The notes: generated by a model not told the origin, from the letters alone. Positions 7,734-17,568 are shown, counted from the first letter of the stretch. The stretch is DNA of 64,000 bases from Candidatus Poribacteria bacterium (GCA_022827185.1 JAJDTM010000057.1:62001-126000); one strand, 5' to 3'. Program-made: numbers and translations.

Positions 7734-9515
7734 ATGCCTAAAAATTTCTGCTTCCCAATTATACTGATAATCACCTTGCTTTTCATATTCGGCTGTGGTC
7801 AGCAAGAGAAATCTGAGCGTGAAAAACGTGAAACAGTATCAGAGGATACATCAGGCATGGACATGGATGAACACGCTGACCACGACCATGTACCAATGAT
7901 GGCATCCTCAGATGAAGCAAAAACAATTCGCTACTGGACGTGCGTTATGCACCCTACGGTTAAAATGCAGGAACTGGGGAGTTGTCCAGTTTGTAAGATG
8001 GATTTAATCCCTGTTTACGAAGGTTCAGGGTTGGAACTAACTGAGCAACAGAAGGCACTGATTCCAGTCCGCACTGAACTTATCGCTTTCCGCGAAGTTT
8101 CGCGTGAAATCCGAACCGTCGGTGTTCTGGATTATAACGAGACACGGATAGCTTATGCTTCGACACGAATTTCTGGGTGGATTGAAGACTTGCACATCGA
8201 TTTCACAGGTATCAAAGTACGTAAAGGCGACGAACTTTTGTCTATCTACAGCCCGGAGTTGGTCACGGCGCAAGAAGAATATTTGACGGCACTTAAAAGT
8301 ATTGAGGAACTTCAAAACACGGAATATGTGGAGCTGCGTAAATCGGTTGAACGGACAGTTACCGCTGCAAAATCTAAACTTGAATTGTCTGGATTAACCT
8401 TAAGCCAAATTGAAGATATCCGCGACCGCGGGGAAGTCAGCACGACTTTGCCGCTATATGCACCGATAGCTGGCACTGTGGTCCACATGAACGTTGGGCA
8501 GGGTCAACATGTGAACAAGGGTATGAATCTTTACCGCATTGCGGATCTTAGTAGTTTGTGGATTATGGCAGACGTTTACGAATATGAACTGCCGTGGATT
8601 TACATGGGACAAGCGGTCGAAATTACTGCGCAATCGATGCCTGGGCTAACTTTTCCCGGCAAAGTTACCTACATTTATCCATTCTTTGACACGCAAACGC
8701 GAACCCAGAAAGTCCAGATAGAAGTCGCCAATCCGACTGGACGGCTCCGTCCAGGCATGTATGTAACGCTACAAATAAAACCGACACTTGCAGAAATCTA
8801 TACCGATGTTGCGGTATCTGCGTCGGGGACTGAAACAGAGGGGAAGTGGGCATGCCCGATGCATCCGAAAGAGCAGTCTGATGAATTCGGTGAATGCTCC
8901 ATTTGTGGTATGGATCTCGTCGAAAAAGCGGAAGCACCCACCGAGGCAGCATCTGTGTGGACGTGTCCGATGCATCCAGAAGTGCGGGCTGACGAATTTG
9001 GAGAATGCTCTATCTGTGGTATGGATCTCGTTGAAAAACAGCCAGCAGCACATTCCCACACGCACGAGCTGCCAACTTCACCTACAATCCAAGCAGATCA
9101 GCCGCCGCTGATTTTCAAATATGTGTGTCCTGACCATCCTGATACGTATGCGACCGCGCCAGGGGTGTGTCCACATGACGGAAAACCGCTCCGTATGACG
9201 GGTGAGGTCTTAACTGTTCCCAAGACTGCCGTCATTGATACCGGTTTACGGAAAATCGTCTTCGTGGATCGTGGCGAATCAGGTTATGAACAAGTCGAAA
9301 TTGAGGTGGGACCCGAAGCCTGGGGAACGTCGGACGACTCAGAGACTAAACGCCGGTATTATCCGATTGTTAGTGGACTTACACCTGGTGATAGGGTTGT
9401 CACCCATGGCAACTTCCTGATAGATTCGCAGACGCAATTAACAGGCTCCGCATCGGGTGCCTATGGCGGTGCACTCGGTAGTGAAGAATCATCGACTCCT
9501 GTCCATCAGCATTAA
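7734..9515 (+). CDS. CusB-like RND periplasmic adaptor with four heavy-metal-binding modules
   Basis: 593 residues, longer than the 400-450 common for CusB. A lipoprotein signal (LLFIFGCGQQ) is followed by a Met/His/Asp-rich stretch. A first HMBD-type module lies at about 67-95 (WTCVMHP and SCPVCKMDLIPV). The adaptor core runs about 105-360, with lipoyl halves, an alpha-hairpin and a beta barrel (TLPLYAPIAGTVVHMNVGQG near 240). Two almost identical modules follow at about 372-398 and 408-434 (CPMHP and ECSICGMDLVEK), and a divergent one at 463-490 (VCPDHP and GVCPHDGKPL). The membrane-proximal domain ends the protein. It links the inner-membrane pump to TolC and probably hands over Cu(I), Ag(I) or similar soft metals. 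AAGGAG sits 10 bases before the ATG. Confidence 0.9.
   Translation: MPKNFCFPIILIITLLFIFGCGQQEKSEREKRETVSEDTSGMDMDEHADHDHVPMMASSDEAKTIRYWTCVMHPTVKMQELGSCPVCKMDLIPVYEGSGLELTEQQKALIPVRTELIAFREVSREIRTVGVLDYNETRIAYASTRISGWIEDLHIDFTGIKVRKGDELLSIYSPELVTAQEEYLTALKSIEELQNTEYVELRKSVERTVTAAKSKLELSGLTLSQIEDIRDRGEVSTTLPLYAPIAGTVVHMNVGQGQHVNKGMNLYRIADLSSLWIMADVYEYELPWIYMGQAVEITAQSMPGLTFPGKVTYIYPFFDTQTRTQKVQIEVANPTGRLRPGMYVTLQIKPTLAEIYTDVAVSASGTETEGKWACPMHPKEQSDEFGECSICGMDLVEKAEAPTEAASVWTCPMHPEVRADEFGECSICGMDLVEKQPAAHSHTHELPTSPTIQADQPPLIFKYVCPDHPDTYATAPGVCPHDGKPLRMTGEVLTVPKTAVIDTGLRKIVFVDRGESGYEQVEIEVGPEAWGTSDDSETKRRYYPIVSGLTPGDRVVTHGNFLIDSQTQLTGSASGAYGGALGSEESSTPVHQH
8853..9043 (+). repeat. In-frame tandem duplication inside the adaptor gene
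   Basis: Two near-identical coding units begin at 8853 and 8964, an offset of 111 bases (37 codons). They encode the second and third metal-binding modules. Most differences are synonymous, pointing to a fairly recent internal duplication kept by selection. Confidence 0.8.
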
Positions 9516-9604
9516 CCTACAGATTCCGTTAACTTTCGGTCTGAAGTTGTAAGCACAAATCGTTCTTAAAAGAAGATTGCACTAACACATGAAGTGAGAG
9601 AAAA

Positions 9605-12600
9605 ATGATTAACCGAATTATTGAAATCTGTATGAAAAACCGCCTGCTGGTATTAGTTATCTTTGTGTTTGTCACAATGGCGGGTTGGTGGGCATTGAAC
9701 CACACACCCATTGATGCCCTACCTGACATCGGCGAGAACCAAGTGATTGTCTTCGCGGATTGGCCCGGACGCAGCCCACGGGATATTGAGGATCAGGTGA
9801 TCTATCCGCTGAGTATTACCATGCTTGGGATTCCCGATGTCAAAGATGTTCGCTCGACTTCAATGTTCAGTTTTGGCTACATTAACATTATCTTCAAAGA
9901 TGATGTTGATTTCTATTGGGCACGTACACGGGTGCTGGAGCGGATGAACCTTGCCCAGAAAGACATGCCGGAAGGTGTTGTGCCAGTCCTCGGGCCTGAT
10001 GCGACGGGTGTTGGACAGGTGTTTTGGTATACGGTTGAGAACGGATACTATTGCCCGAAACATCCGACGGAACGCTACGCGGAGCCGGGTATCTGTCCAG
10101 AAGATGGCGAAAAACGTGTTGCCTCCAATTTAGAACTACATGAACTTCGGTCGCTCCAAGACTGGACGGTTCGTTACTATCTCGCCTCCGCTGATGGCGT
10201 TTCCGAGGTCGCCTCAGTCGGTGGATACGTCAAGCAGTATCAGATCGACATCGATCCGAACACTTTACTCGCCTATAATGTGCCGTTATCAGCGGTTTAC
10301 AACGCTATCCGTGGTAGCAACCTTGATGTTGGCGCGAAGGTTATTGAAGAAGGCGGGATGGAGTTCCTGATTCGGGGTCTGGGTTTTATCAAAAACATAG
10401 CGGACATAGAAAACATTGTTGTTAAGGAACACAATGGTGTGCCGATCTATGTCAAGAACCTTGGCACGGTCAGCGAAGGTCCCGACTTTCGGCGTGGTGC
10501 CTTGGACAAAGCTGGCATCCCCGCAACCGGTGGTGTCGTGCTAATGCGCTACGGCGATAATCCACTGCGTGTGATTGAGAATGTCAAAGCGAAGATAGCA
10601 GAGCTTACGCCAGGGCTGCCATCAGGTGTCCGAATCGTTCCATTCTACGACCGAAGCCATCTCATTCACCGCGCAACAGATACATTAAAGGAGACGCTGA
10701 CAGAGGAAATTATCGTCGCCGCGGTCGTCATCCTGCTTTTCTTAGGACAGGTTTCGAGTAGCCTGATAATCGCACTCGTCTTACCGATGGGTGTTCTACT
10801 TGCGTTTGTAGGCATGCGGATTATCGGTTTACCGTCGAATATTATGTCGATGGGAGGTATCGCCATCGCTATTGGCGTTATGGTGGATGCCGGCATTGTG
10901 ATGACAGAAAATATCACTCGGCATTTACAGGAACCACACCCGGGCGAAAGCAAACTTCAGGTGGCAACCCGTGCTGCTAAGGAGGTAGGGCCACCTATTT
11001 TCTTCGCAATGCTCATTGTCATTGTTGCGTTTATACCGGTCTTTTCGCTTACCGGTCAAGCGGGTAAACTCTTCAAACCACTTGCCTATACAAAAACTTT
11101 CGCGATGCTCGGTGCAGCCCTCCTTGCGATTAGTTTAGTGCCTGTTTTAGGGTCTATTCTACTCACGGATCCAACGCGGACCCGAACAGGTGCGGTTTCC
11201 AAGCGAGTGTCACAATTTTTGGCGTTGCTTGGCTGGCCCCTGAGAAAGTTAGCCGATGGGATTACGTGGTTACTCAGAACTCTCTATCGTCCGATTATTC
11301 GGTTGGCTGTGAAGAATATTTGGACGAAACTCGCTGTTGTTGCTTTGGCAGTGCTGGCTTTTGCTGCGAGTATGCCGTTGACCCCTTTCTATAAAAATAT
11401 TGGGCAAGAATTCATGCCGCCACTTAACGAAGGGGCACTGCTATTTATGCCTGTGCTGCTTCCGGGTGCCTCAATTACACAAGCGAAAGATGTTATGGCG
11501 AAACAGGATTTGATTATGAATCGATTTCCAGAGGTTTCACTTGTCGTGGGAAAATTGGGGCGCGCATCAACAGCAACCGACCCTGCACCGATTGGTATGT
11601 TTGAAACCGTTATTAATATAGTTGATCCAGCGGCGTGGCCTCGGCGTGCCATTAAACGCGACTCGACAAGAGAACTTGTGTCCGTTCTTGTTCAACGTTT
11701 AGTACGTGAAGAGCTTATAAGCAAAGAACACGCCAGCCATATCGGTGCTGATTTTCTTGATGATATTGTTACAGCGACCTTAAAACGGTTTGATACCTTA
11801 GCGACAACATACCACAATTCTTATCTGTCAGTTGACGAGCGCGAGAAACTCTATCGCATCTGGTTATTACGAATCCTTTTGGAAGAACTCCTCGCCAAAG
11901 AGCGGACAGGCGAAATGGGGTTGGAACACGTCGGAATTGGAAAATCTGAGACTGAAATTAAACTTCATCGAATCGCCGAGGAAATTGAACCTACTCTCAA
12001 ACATAAAACTTACTTCCGAACCAAGAACCGCAACGAACTCATCACTGAACTGACGGAGGCGACCCGAATGCCGGGGGTGTCGCCTATTATGACACAACCT
12101 ATTCGTAATCGCGTCGATATGCTTGCAACAGGGATACAAACCCCGATCGGAATTAAGGTGTTTGGTAAAGACCTCGCGAAGATTGAAGAGATTGCCGTGC
12201 GGATTGAGCAGGAACTCCTTAAACTTGAGGGCGCGCAGGGTCCCTATGCCGAACGCATTGGAAATAAGCCGTATCTTGAATTTCACATTAACAGGGAGGC
12301 GGCGGCACGCTACGGCATCCAAATCCGAACGGTACAGCAGATCATCATGACAGCTATCGGTGGTATGAATCTGACCTATACCGTTGAGGGACGGGAGCGA
12401 TTTCCGATTCGTATCCGCTACATGCGGGAGTTGCGGGATAATATTGAAGCACTCAAGCGCGTCCTTGTGCCAGCACCGAAAGGGCTTCATATTCCACTTG
12501 AGCAACTCGTAACAATTGAAAGGCGACCGGGGCCCGCGAAAATCGCGAGCGAAAATACCCTCCTCTTTTCTCGCGTCTTCTGTGATGTAGACGTTGATAA

Positions 12601-13273
12601 AATTGGGCTGGTTGACTTCGTTACGTTAGCCCAAAAAACGCTTGATGAAAAGATTAAACCGACTTTGCCGCAAGGTTATTTCTACGCTTTTAGCGGACAG
12701 TACGAAGCCGAACTGGAGGCACGCGATCGATTAACGATTGTCGTTCCAGTATGTATCGCTGTCATCTTTATGTTGCTATATCTCCAGTTCAAATCGCCTT
12801 CTGCAATGTTTTCGATCTTCCTTGCAATTCCATTTGCATTCATTGGTGGTATGTGGATGCAGTGGTTGATGCAATATATACCGGAGGCACTCGGCGGTGG
12901 TTACGCCATTAAATACAGTACAGCTGTATGGGTGGGGTATATAGCCTTGTTTGGTATAGCCGTTGAAGACGGAATAGTCTTAATTGAATACCTGTTGGAA
13001 CGCGTCCGAGGCGGTGAACCTGTTGACGAAGCCGTCATCAATGCCGGTTTATTGCGTGTCCGACCCATCATCATGACCACAGCGACCACGGTTTTGGCAT
13101 TATTGCCCATTATGTTGGCAGAAATCAGCACTACCACCGGCGCGGAATTGATGAAGCCCATCGCGGTTCCTACCTTCGGTGGAATGGTCTCAGCAACAGT
13201 GGCTAACCTTATCTTAGCACCTGTGCTATTCTCTCTCTTTTATCCTATCGAACGCTGGATTGGCGAACGGTAA
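9605..13273 (+). CDS. CusA/CzcA-family heavy-metal RND efflux pump with inserted modules
   Basis: The inner-membrane proton-driven pump of the metal efflux system. It has 1222 residues against about 1040 for CusA. The N-terminal helix (NRLLVLVIFVFVTMAGWWAL), the pseudo-duplicated 12-helix membrane part, and the conserved TM4 segment (GVMVDAGIVMTEN) and TM10 segment (GIAVEDGIVLIEY) are visible. Two insertions explain the size. Residues about 148-172 add a Cys/His module (YYCPKHP then GICPEDGEKRV) in the porter domain, resembling the HMBD modules of the adaptor next door. Residues about 680-818 add a mainly helical charged stretch. Substrate is inferred to be a soft metal such as copper or silver; divalent ions cannot be excluded. 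Confidence 0.92.
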   Translation: MINRIIEICMKNRLLVLVIFVFVTMAGWWALNHTPIDALPDIGENQVIVFADWPGRSPRDIEDQVIYPLSITMLGIPDVKDVRSTSMFSFGYINIIFKDDVDFYWARTRVLERMNLAQKDMPEGVVPVLGPDATGVGQVFWYTVENGYYCPKHPTERYAEPGICPEDGEKRVASNLELHELRSLQDWTVRYYLASADGVSEVASVGGYVKQYQIDIDPNTLLAYNVPLSAVYNAIRGSNLDVGAKVIEEGGMEFLIRGLGFIKNIADIENIVVKEHNGVPIYVKNLGTVSEGPDFRRGALDKAGIPATGGVVLMRYGDNPLRVIENVKAKIAELTPGLPSGVRIVPFYDRSHLIHRATDTLKETLTEEIIVAAVVILLFLGQVSSSLIIALVLPMGVLLAFVGMRIIGLPSNIMSMGGIAIAIGVMVDAGIVMTENITRHLQEPHPGESKLQVATRAAKEVGPPIFFAMLIVIVAFIPVFSLTGQAGKLFKPLAYTKTFAMLGAALLAISLVPVLGSILLTDPTRTRTGAVSKRVSQFLALLGWPLRKLADGITWLLRTLYRPIIRLAVKNIWTKLAVVALAVLAFAASMPLTPFYKNIGQEFMPPLNEGALLFMPVLLPGASITQAKDVMAKQDLIMNRFPEVSLVVGKLGRASTATDPAPIGMFETVINIVDPAAWPRRAIKRDSTRELVSVLVQRLVREELISKEHASHIGADFLDDIVTATLKRFDTLATTYHNSYLSVDEREKLYRIWLLRILLEELLAKERTGEMGLEHVGIGKSETEIKLHRIAEEIEPTLKHKTYFRTKNRNELITELTEATRMPGVSPIMTQPIRNRVDMLATGIQTPIGIKVFGKDLAKIEEIAVRIEQELLKLEGAQGPYAERIGNKPYLEFHINREAAARYGIQIRTVQQIIMTAIGGMNLTYTVEGRERFPIRIRYMRELRDNIEALKRVLVPAPKGLHIPLEQLVTIERRPGPAKIASENTLLFSRVFCDVDVDKIGLVDFVTLAQKTLDEKIKPTLPQGYFYAFSGQYEAELEARDRLTIVVPVCIAVIFMLLYLQFKSPSAMFSIFLAIPFAFIGGMWMQWLMQYIPEALGGGYAIKYSTAVWVGYIALFGIAVEDGIVLIEYLLERVRGGEPVDEAVINAGLLRVRPIIMTTATTVLALLPIMLAEISTTTGAELMKPIAVPTFGGMVSATVANLILAPVLFSLFYPIERWIGER

Positions 13274-13335
13274 AGAGTATGTATAAGGACTCTTTTTTTC
13301 AACTATTTGTCGCTGAAAATCAAATTGGAGGAATC

Positions 13336-13950
13336 ATGAAACTTCTGACTACATTCAGCATCTGTATACTCGTCGGTCTTATGGGGTTGCCAACTGTTGG
13401 GACTGCACTTGAACTTGAAAAATACTCGCATATTGCGAAAGGTGGTGTCGTAAGCACTAGTCGCGGGTTAGCCGTCACTAACAACGAACTCGAAACCGCG
13501 CTCACCGAAGAATTCTCTATCGGATTTCAATTAACACCTGCACTGCGGGTCTCAGTGCCGTTGAGTAGTTCTGTTGTGGATACTCGCGGAAGTAACGCGG
13601 ATGTCTTGCCCTTCGGGATGTTGAGTGTTGAGACTGTTGGCATGATGCTAACGCTCAGTGGACGCGGGAAATGGGCACCGTTTATTGGACTTGGAACAAA
13701 CTTCTACGCCTTTACTGAACAATTCGCGACACCTGCAAATATACAAAACACTTTTGGTGCGGAAGCGTCTACTGGACTCAACGTAAGACTTATTGATAAC
13801 ATCTTTGAAGTGGCACAGTTACGCGGATCCGTCGGTTATCAGTTCAGTTTTTTAAGACCGGCAGTTAGTGTGCCTACCAGCCCCGATGTTGGAACGTTAT
13901 CGTTGAACCGTCATAGTATCACCTTTCGGTTGGAGATTTTGGGGTTGTAA
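13336..13950 (+). CDS. Small secreted beta-rich (outer-membrane barrel-like) protein
   Basis: 204 residues from ATG 13336, chosen because TTGGAGG lies just upstream and a signal peptide begins there (MKLLTTFSICILVGLMG). The mature part has amphipathic strands and Gly/aromatic turns (GKWAPFIGLGTNFYAF, LRGSVGYQFSF) and ends with alternating hydrophobics (SITFRLEILGL), like an 8-stranded OmpX/OmpW-type barrel. No named family recognised. It lies 62 bases after the pump gene and probably belongs to the same operon. Confidence 0.65.
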   Translation: MKLLTTFSICILVGLMGLPTVGTALELEKYSHIAKGGVVSTSRGLAVTNNELETALTEEFSIGFQLTPALRVSVPLSSSVVDTRGSNADVLPFGMLSVETVGMMLTLSGRGKWAPFIGLGTNFYAFTEQFATPANIQNTFGAEASTGLNVRLIDNIFEVAQLRGSVGYQFSFLRPAVSVPTSPDVGTLSLNRHSITFRLEILGL

Positions 13951-14021
13951 AAATCCTTGCAAAAATAAGGATTTCTGGTAAACTTGTAGAGATGCTCAAA
14001 AAACGGATAAGGAGATCGGAG

Positions 14022-15014
14022 ATGTCTTTTCAAATCTATCGCCAGCCGCGAACAGGCGTTTTATTCGCACTCGTTTTTTTCATATTAAGCACGCCGCTAC
14101 TCAGCAGTGCTCGTGACACAGAGGTGTCAGGTCAAAAACTGGCGGCTATCTTCCCAGAAGCCAAGAAATTTGTCCAACGAGACGTTATCCTGACTGCCGA
14201 ACAGATAGCCGCTATTGAGAAGGAACTCGGAGCTAAACTTCAGTCAGAGGACCTGAAGCCGATTTTTTACTTTCTACTTGATGACAAAAACAAGCCGATA
14301 GGTTTAGTCTTGTTCAATAACATTGAGGGACCAAACGGTGTCATTGAAGGTGCTGTTGGGTTGGATATGATGGGAAAAGTCGTGAAAGTGGCGGTCTATG
14401 AACACAAGGAATCAAGCGCGATTGCGGGATCGGCATTTCTCAAGCAGTTCATCGGGATGGGCATAGATGACGCTTTCGAGGTTGGCGTGGATGTTGAAGT
14501 TATTGAGGGGCACGCAGCTGCTGCAAATGCTGTCGCCTTGCTACCGAAAAAGACGTTGGTGATGAGTTATGCCCTTTTCCTCAAGCGGGCATCAAAACCT
14601 ACCCCGGAAGAGAAAACACCCGAACCTGAGACACCAGCGGAAATGCCTGAAGAAGATATGCCTGAGGTTGAAGACCTCAAAGCCCTCATGATGTTGATGA
14701 TAGAAGACTATTTTGTTGTCGTTGACTACTTTGATGAGAAAGAAAACAAGGAAAAAGCCATTGAAGCGGCGAATCGACTCGCCAGATATGCAAAGCGCAT
14801 TTCAGACTTCGAGCCACCGAAGAATGCAGATCAGACCGACGAGTATGTCTATCTCCAAGACAAGTTTAGTGAAACCCTTCTTCAATTTGCTGAAAAACTT
14901 GAACAGGAAGGTATTTCTGACGAAACCCGTAAACAGTGGGACGCTATTGTTACTTTAATCGATCAGGCACACCTCCGGTTCAGCGAGGAGGAGATTGATT
15001 TGGATGCGTATTAG
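14022..15014 (+). CDS. Secreted FMN_bind-like protein with C-terminal helical domain
   Basis: 330 residues. ATG 14022 follows AAGGAG at a good distance; ATG 13992 is possible. After a signal peptide, residues about 35-190 resemble the FMN-binding fold of NqrC/RnfG and NosR-type proteins: a phosphosite-like VIEGAVGLDMMGKVVKVAVY and then ESSAIAGSAFLKQFIG. The Ser/Thr-Gly-Ala-Thr motif that carries covalent FMN is not present; the matching place reads GHAAAANAV, so covalent flavin is unlikely. A Pro/Glu-rich linker then leads to a helical domain (about 220-330). It follows the efflux genes; a redox role in metal handling is only a guess. Confidence 0.6.
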   Translation: MSFQIYRQPRTGVLFALVFFILSTPLLSSARDTEVSGQKLAAIFPEAKKFVQRDVILTAEQIAAIEKELGAKLQSEDLKPIFYFLLDDKNKPIGLVLFNNIEGPNGVIEGAVGLDMMGKVVKVAVYEHKESSAIAGSAFLKQFIGMGIDDAFEVGVDVEVIEGHAAAANAVALLPKKTLVMSYALFLKRASKPTPEEKTPEPETPAEMPEEDMPEVEDLKALMMLMIEDYFVVVDYFDEKENKEKAIEAANRLARYAKRISDFEPPKNADQTDEYVYLQDKFSETLLQFAEKLEQEGISDETRKQWDAIVTLIDQAHLRFSEEEIDLDAY

Positions 15015-15169
15015 TGGCGGATGTTGTGCCCGACACAGAGAAACACGGGATATTTAATGTTAATTGAATGCTTGATGCACAACCGCGGATAACACTTGGT
15101 GGGTATTGAGATAGCATTTACCGGAGGTGCGTTAGCACACTTTTTGGTTGAATTTTGATTGGAGAAACA

Positions 15170-16546
15170 ATGAAAAGTTGGATATGTTGCTTATGTGCAA
15201 TGTGCGTGTTGGTAGGCACCCTGCAGGCAACAGCACAGGTGCGTCCGCCTCGGCGGAAACATAGAATATTAGTGGACCCAAGTGCGAAGAAGAAGCAGAA
15301 CACTGTCAAGGCGGATATAGGTGAAAGCCTCAAAGACATTGCGGAACGCGCAACGCGACTCGCCGAAAATCCGAAGGTGGATGTTGTGTTTGTTGTTGAT
15401 GGGAACAAGCGGATGTTGGCATCTATTGCTGTTCTTGAAAAGAAACTTATTGATATGCTCGCCGTTATAGAAGCCAAAACGATGGATTATAGATTCGCAC
15501 TCGTGAGTTTTCAATCAATACAGGGCGAACCGCATTACACGTTTCATCACTGGACCCTTGACTATTTCGGTATTGGAAATGCCTTACAGAAGATACGGAG
15601 CGAGTTTGACAAGAGAATTGAATCTGGATATGGGCTTGATGCAGTCGTAAAAGGTTTGAAGGAGTTGGATTTCCGCGAAGGCGTTACAACACAATTTGTC
15701 GTGATTGGTAATTCGCGGATGCGCACCTCATGGGCAGAAGCGGGTGCGAAAAGTCGGGTGAGTGAACAGATCCGCAACTTATGCCGCCAAAACAGTGTCC
15801 AACTTAATTTTATCGGTACGAGTGAAAAGATTCAAGCGGAACTTACCGACCAAACGGGCGGCAAATGGTATCCAATTGATTCAAACCAACAGCGAATGGA
15901 TGGTCAACGGATTCGGAGTGGCGATATAGTCGCGGATAAGGCACTGCTTCGGGTGGATGGGTTGTTTAAGCGCATTGCCGAAAATCTTGTTTCGCATAAA
16001 CCCGACAAAGTAGATATCGTGTTTGTCTTTGATTACAGTGTCAGCATGGAAACGAAGACAGATGCTGCGTGTAATGGTTTAGATCTGATGGTAGCGGTGT
16101 TTAGGGAAGCAGGACTGGATTATCGGTTTGGAATGATTCGATTTTGGGCATCGGTCGGTGGTGGTGAAAGTACTATCGTTGTAACGAAGCCGCCCTTAGA
16201 GCCTGAGCAGGTAAAAACAATGTTTCGTCTCCCTAAGACAGGTGATGAGCATCTGTTGGATGCTATTATGGAGGGCGTGCCGAAGCTTCGGACATCCCCG
16301 GAGCGCGACCTCGTACTTATTATTGTTACCGACGAATCAACCAGCAAACGGAGAGAAAAGGAGTATACCGCTGGCAAAGCGATTGCAGTGTGCCGTGGCG
16401 CGCGAGCGCGAGTCTATGTTATCGGTGGTGTCACCCCTGTGCGGACCGGGTCTTTTGGGGATAGTTTCCAGCGTCAAGTCGCGCAATTGACCAGAGGTGA
16501 GCACTATATCATGCCGGGTTCTATTATCGCCGATGAGCGGCGATAG
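15170..16546 (+). CDS. Secreted protein with two von Willebrand factor A domains
   Basis: 458 residues. ATG 15170 is chosen for the GGAG 6 bases upstream and the signal peptide (WICCLCAMCVLVGTLQATA). The first vWA-like domain (about 65-240) begins VDVVFVVDGNKRM, where the metal-site DxSxS is lost. The second (about 275-455) begins VDIVFVFDYSVSM with the DxSxS metal site intact, and has the later LIIVTDES strand. Such proteins usually mediate protein contacts in the envelope. The function is unknown. It stands alone, convergent with the next gene. Confidence 0.78.
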   Translation: MKSWICCLCAMCVLVGTLQATAQVRPPRRKHRILVDPSAKKKQNTVKADIGESLKDIAERATRLAENPKVDVVFVVDGNKRMLASIAVLEKKLIDMLAVIEAKTMDYRFALVSFQSIQGEPHYTFHHWTLDYFGIGNALQKIRSEFDKRIESGYGLDAVVKGLKELDFREGVTTQFVVIGNSRMRTSWAEAGAKSRVSEQIRNLCRQNSVQLNFIGTSEKIQAELTDQTGGKWYPIDSNQQRMDGQRIRSGDIVADKALLRVDGLFKRIAENLVSHKPDKVDIVFVFDYSVSMETKTDAACNGLDLMVAVFREAGLDYRFGMIRFWASVGGGESTIVVTKPPLEPEQVKTMFRLPKTGDEHLLDAIMEGVPKLRTSPERDLVLIIVTDESTSKRREKEYTAGKAIAVCRGARARVYVIGGVTPVRTGSFGDSFQRQVAQLTRGEHYIMPGSIIADERR

Positions 16547-16569
16547 ATGTTCGTCTCCAGTACGAGATG

Positions 16570-17568
16570 TTACTTGACAGCGAGTTCATCTGGGGTTTTG
16601 GCGTGTATCGCAATCAGAACGAAACAGGTGGACTGCAGATTCGCTGTCGGTGCTGTTAATTCCATGGGTGTTTTGCTGACAAAGCTGCCGTCTGCTTGCC
16701 GCGCATCCGTTAAATAGTCGATTGCGACGCGGCGCGTATTGAGCGGATCATTTCCAGCCGCAAGTGCCAAAATCGCAATAGCAGTGATTTCCGGATCACT
16801 GGGGCTATTTTTGTATCTTCCGAACCCACCATCCCTGTTCTGTAGCTGTTTTAACCATGCGATTTGTGCGTCAATATCGTAAACGGGTTCTAAACCTTGT
16901 ATCACCCAAGATGTCAAGAAAACGTCGGATTGCATACCGCGTTGCATTGCCCAACCGCCATCATAATTAATGCCACCCGCCAACCAATCCGCGCCTTTAG
17001 AGACAGGTTCAAAGCTCTGTTTGAAACCGAGCCGCCTAAACCCTGCTAAAACAGCTGCAGTGTACAGCACGTTGTCAGGACTTCGTTCCTGTTTACCCCA
17101 ACCCCCGCTTCGGTTCTGAACTTTTTTCAACCAGCGAAGCCCTTTAAAACGGACTTCAGAATCGGTCTCCGCTGCTGTTAAGGCGATAAGCGCGAAAACG
17201 GAGTGTGCGGTGTTATTATTCCAGCTGCCGTCCTCTAATTGCGTATTTCGTAGATATGCGATGCCCATTCGGATGACCTGTGAACCGGTACCCCATCCCG
17301 CATCAATCAACGCCCAAATCGCGAATGCGGTATTCTCCACATTGCTATCTCCTCCGGGCACAAGGGGCCAGCCACCATCTCGATTTTGGTGCTTGACAAT
17401 ATAGGTTTTCGCGCCTTCAATAGTTTTGAAGAGCGGAGGTCCCTCTGTCACTCCAGTAGGAGCAATGGGTGCTTTGGTATCTGCAACGGCATTTCCGCTA
17501 ATCCCGATAACGAAATTCAACAGGATATAACAACAGATTACCATGAAAACGCTTTTGTGGTTTTTCAT
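16570..17568 (-). CDS. Secreted prenyltransferase/squalene-oxidase-repeat protein
   Basis: 332 residues. The start at 17568 has GGAG 9 bases upstream; an in-frame start 5 codons earlier is less likely. A signal segment (VFMVICCYILLNFVIGISG) is followed by at least five alpha/alpha-toroid repeats with the QxxDGGW/F signature: NRDGGWPL, EDGSWNN, RSGGWGK, YDGGWAM, RDGGFGR and ADGSF. This is the fold of squalene-hopene cyclase and protein prenyltransferases, but it is too short and lacks the DxDD cyclase motif. A carbohydrate- or lipid-related secreted role is possible; the substrate is unknown. Confidence 0.75.
   Translation of the reverse strand: MKNHKSVFMVICCYILLNFVIGISGNAVADTKAPIAPTGVTEGPPLFKTIEGAKTYIVKHQNRDGGWPLVPGGDSNVENTAFAIWALIDAGWGTGSQVIRMGIAYLRNTQLEDGSWNNNTAHSVFALIALTAAETDSEVRFKGLRWLKKVQNRSGGWGKQERSPDNVLYTAAVLAGFRRLGFKQSFEPVSKGADWLAGGINYDGGWAMQRGMQSDVFLTSWVIQGLEPVYDIDAQIAWLKQLQNRDGGFGRYKNSPSDPEITAIAILALAAGNDPLNTRRVAIDYLTDARQADGSFVSKTPMELTAPTANLQSTCFVLIAIHAKTPDELAVK

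Noticed and set aside
11867..12505. Minus-strand open frame of 212 codons inside the pump gene
   Set aside because: Shadow of the RND pump coding frame. The same applies to 7167-7805 in the second TolC gene.
14022..16546. Treating the vWA protein as part of the metal efflux operon
   Set aside because: About 155 bases separate it from the FMN_bind-like gene, with its own ribosome site and no metal-binding motif beyond the vWA site.
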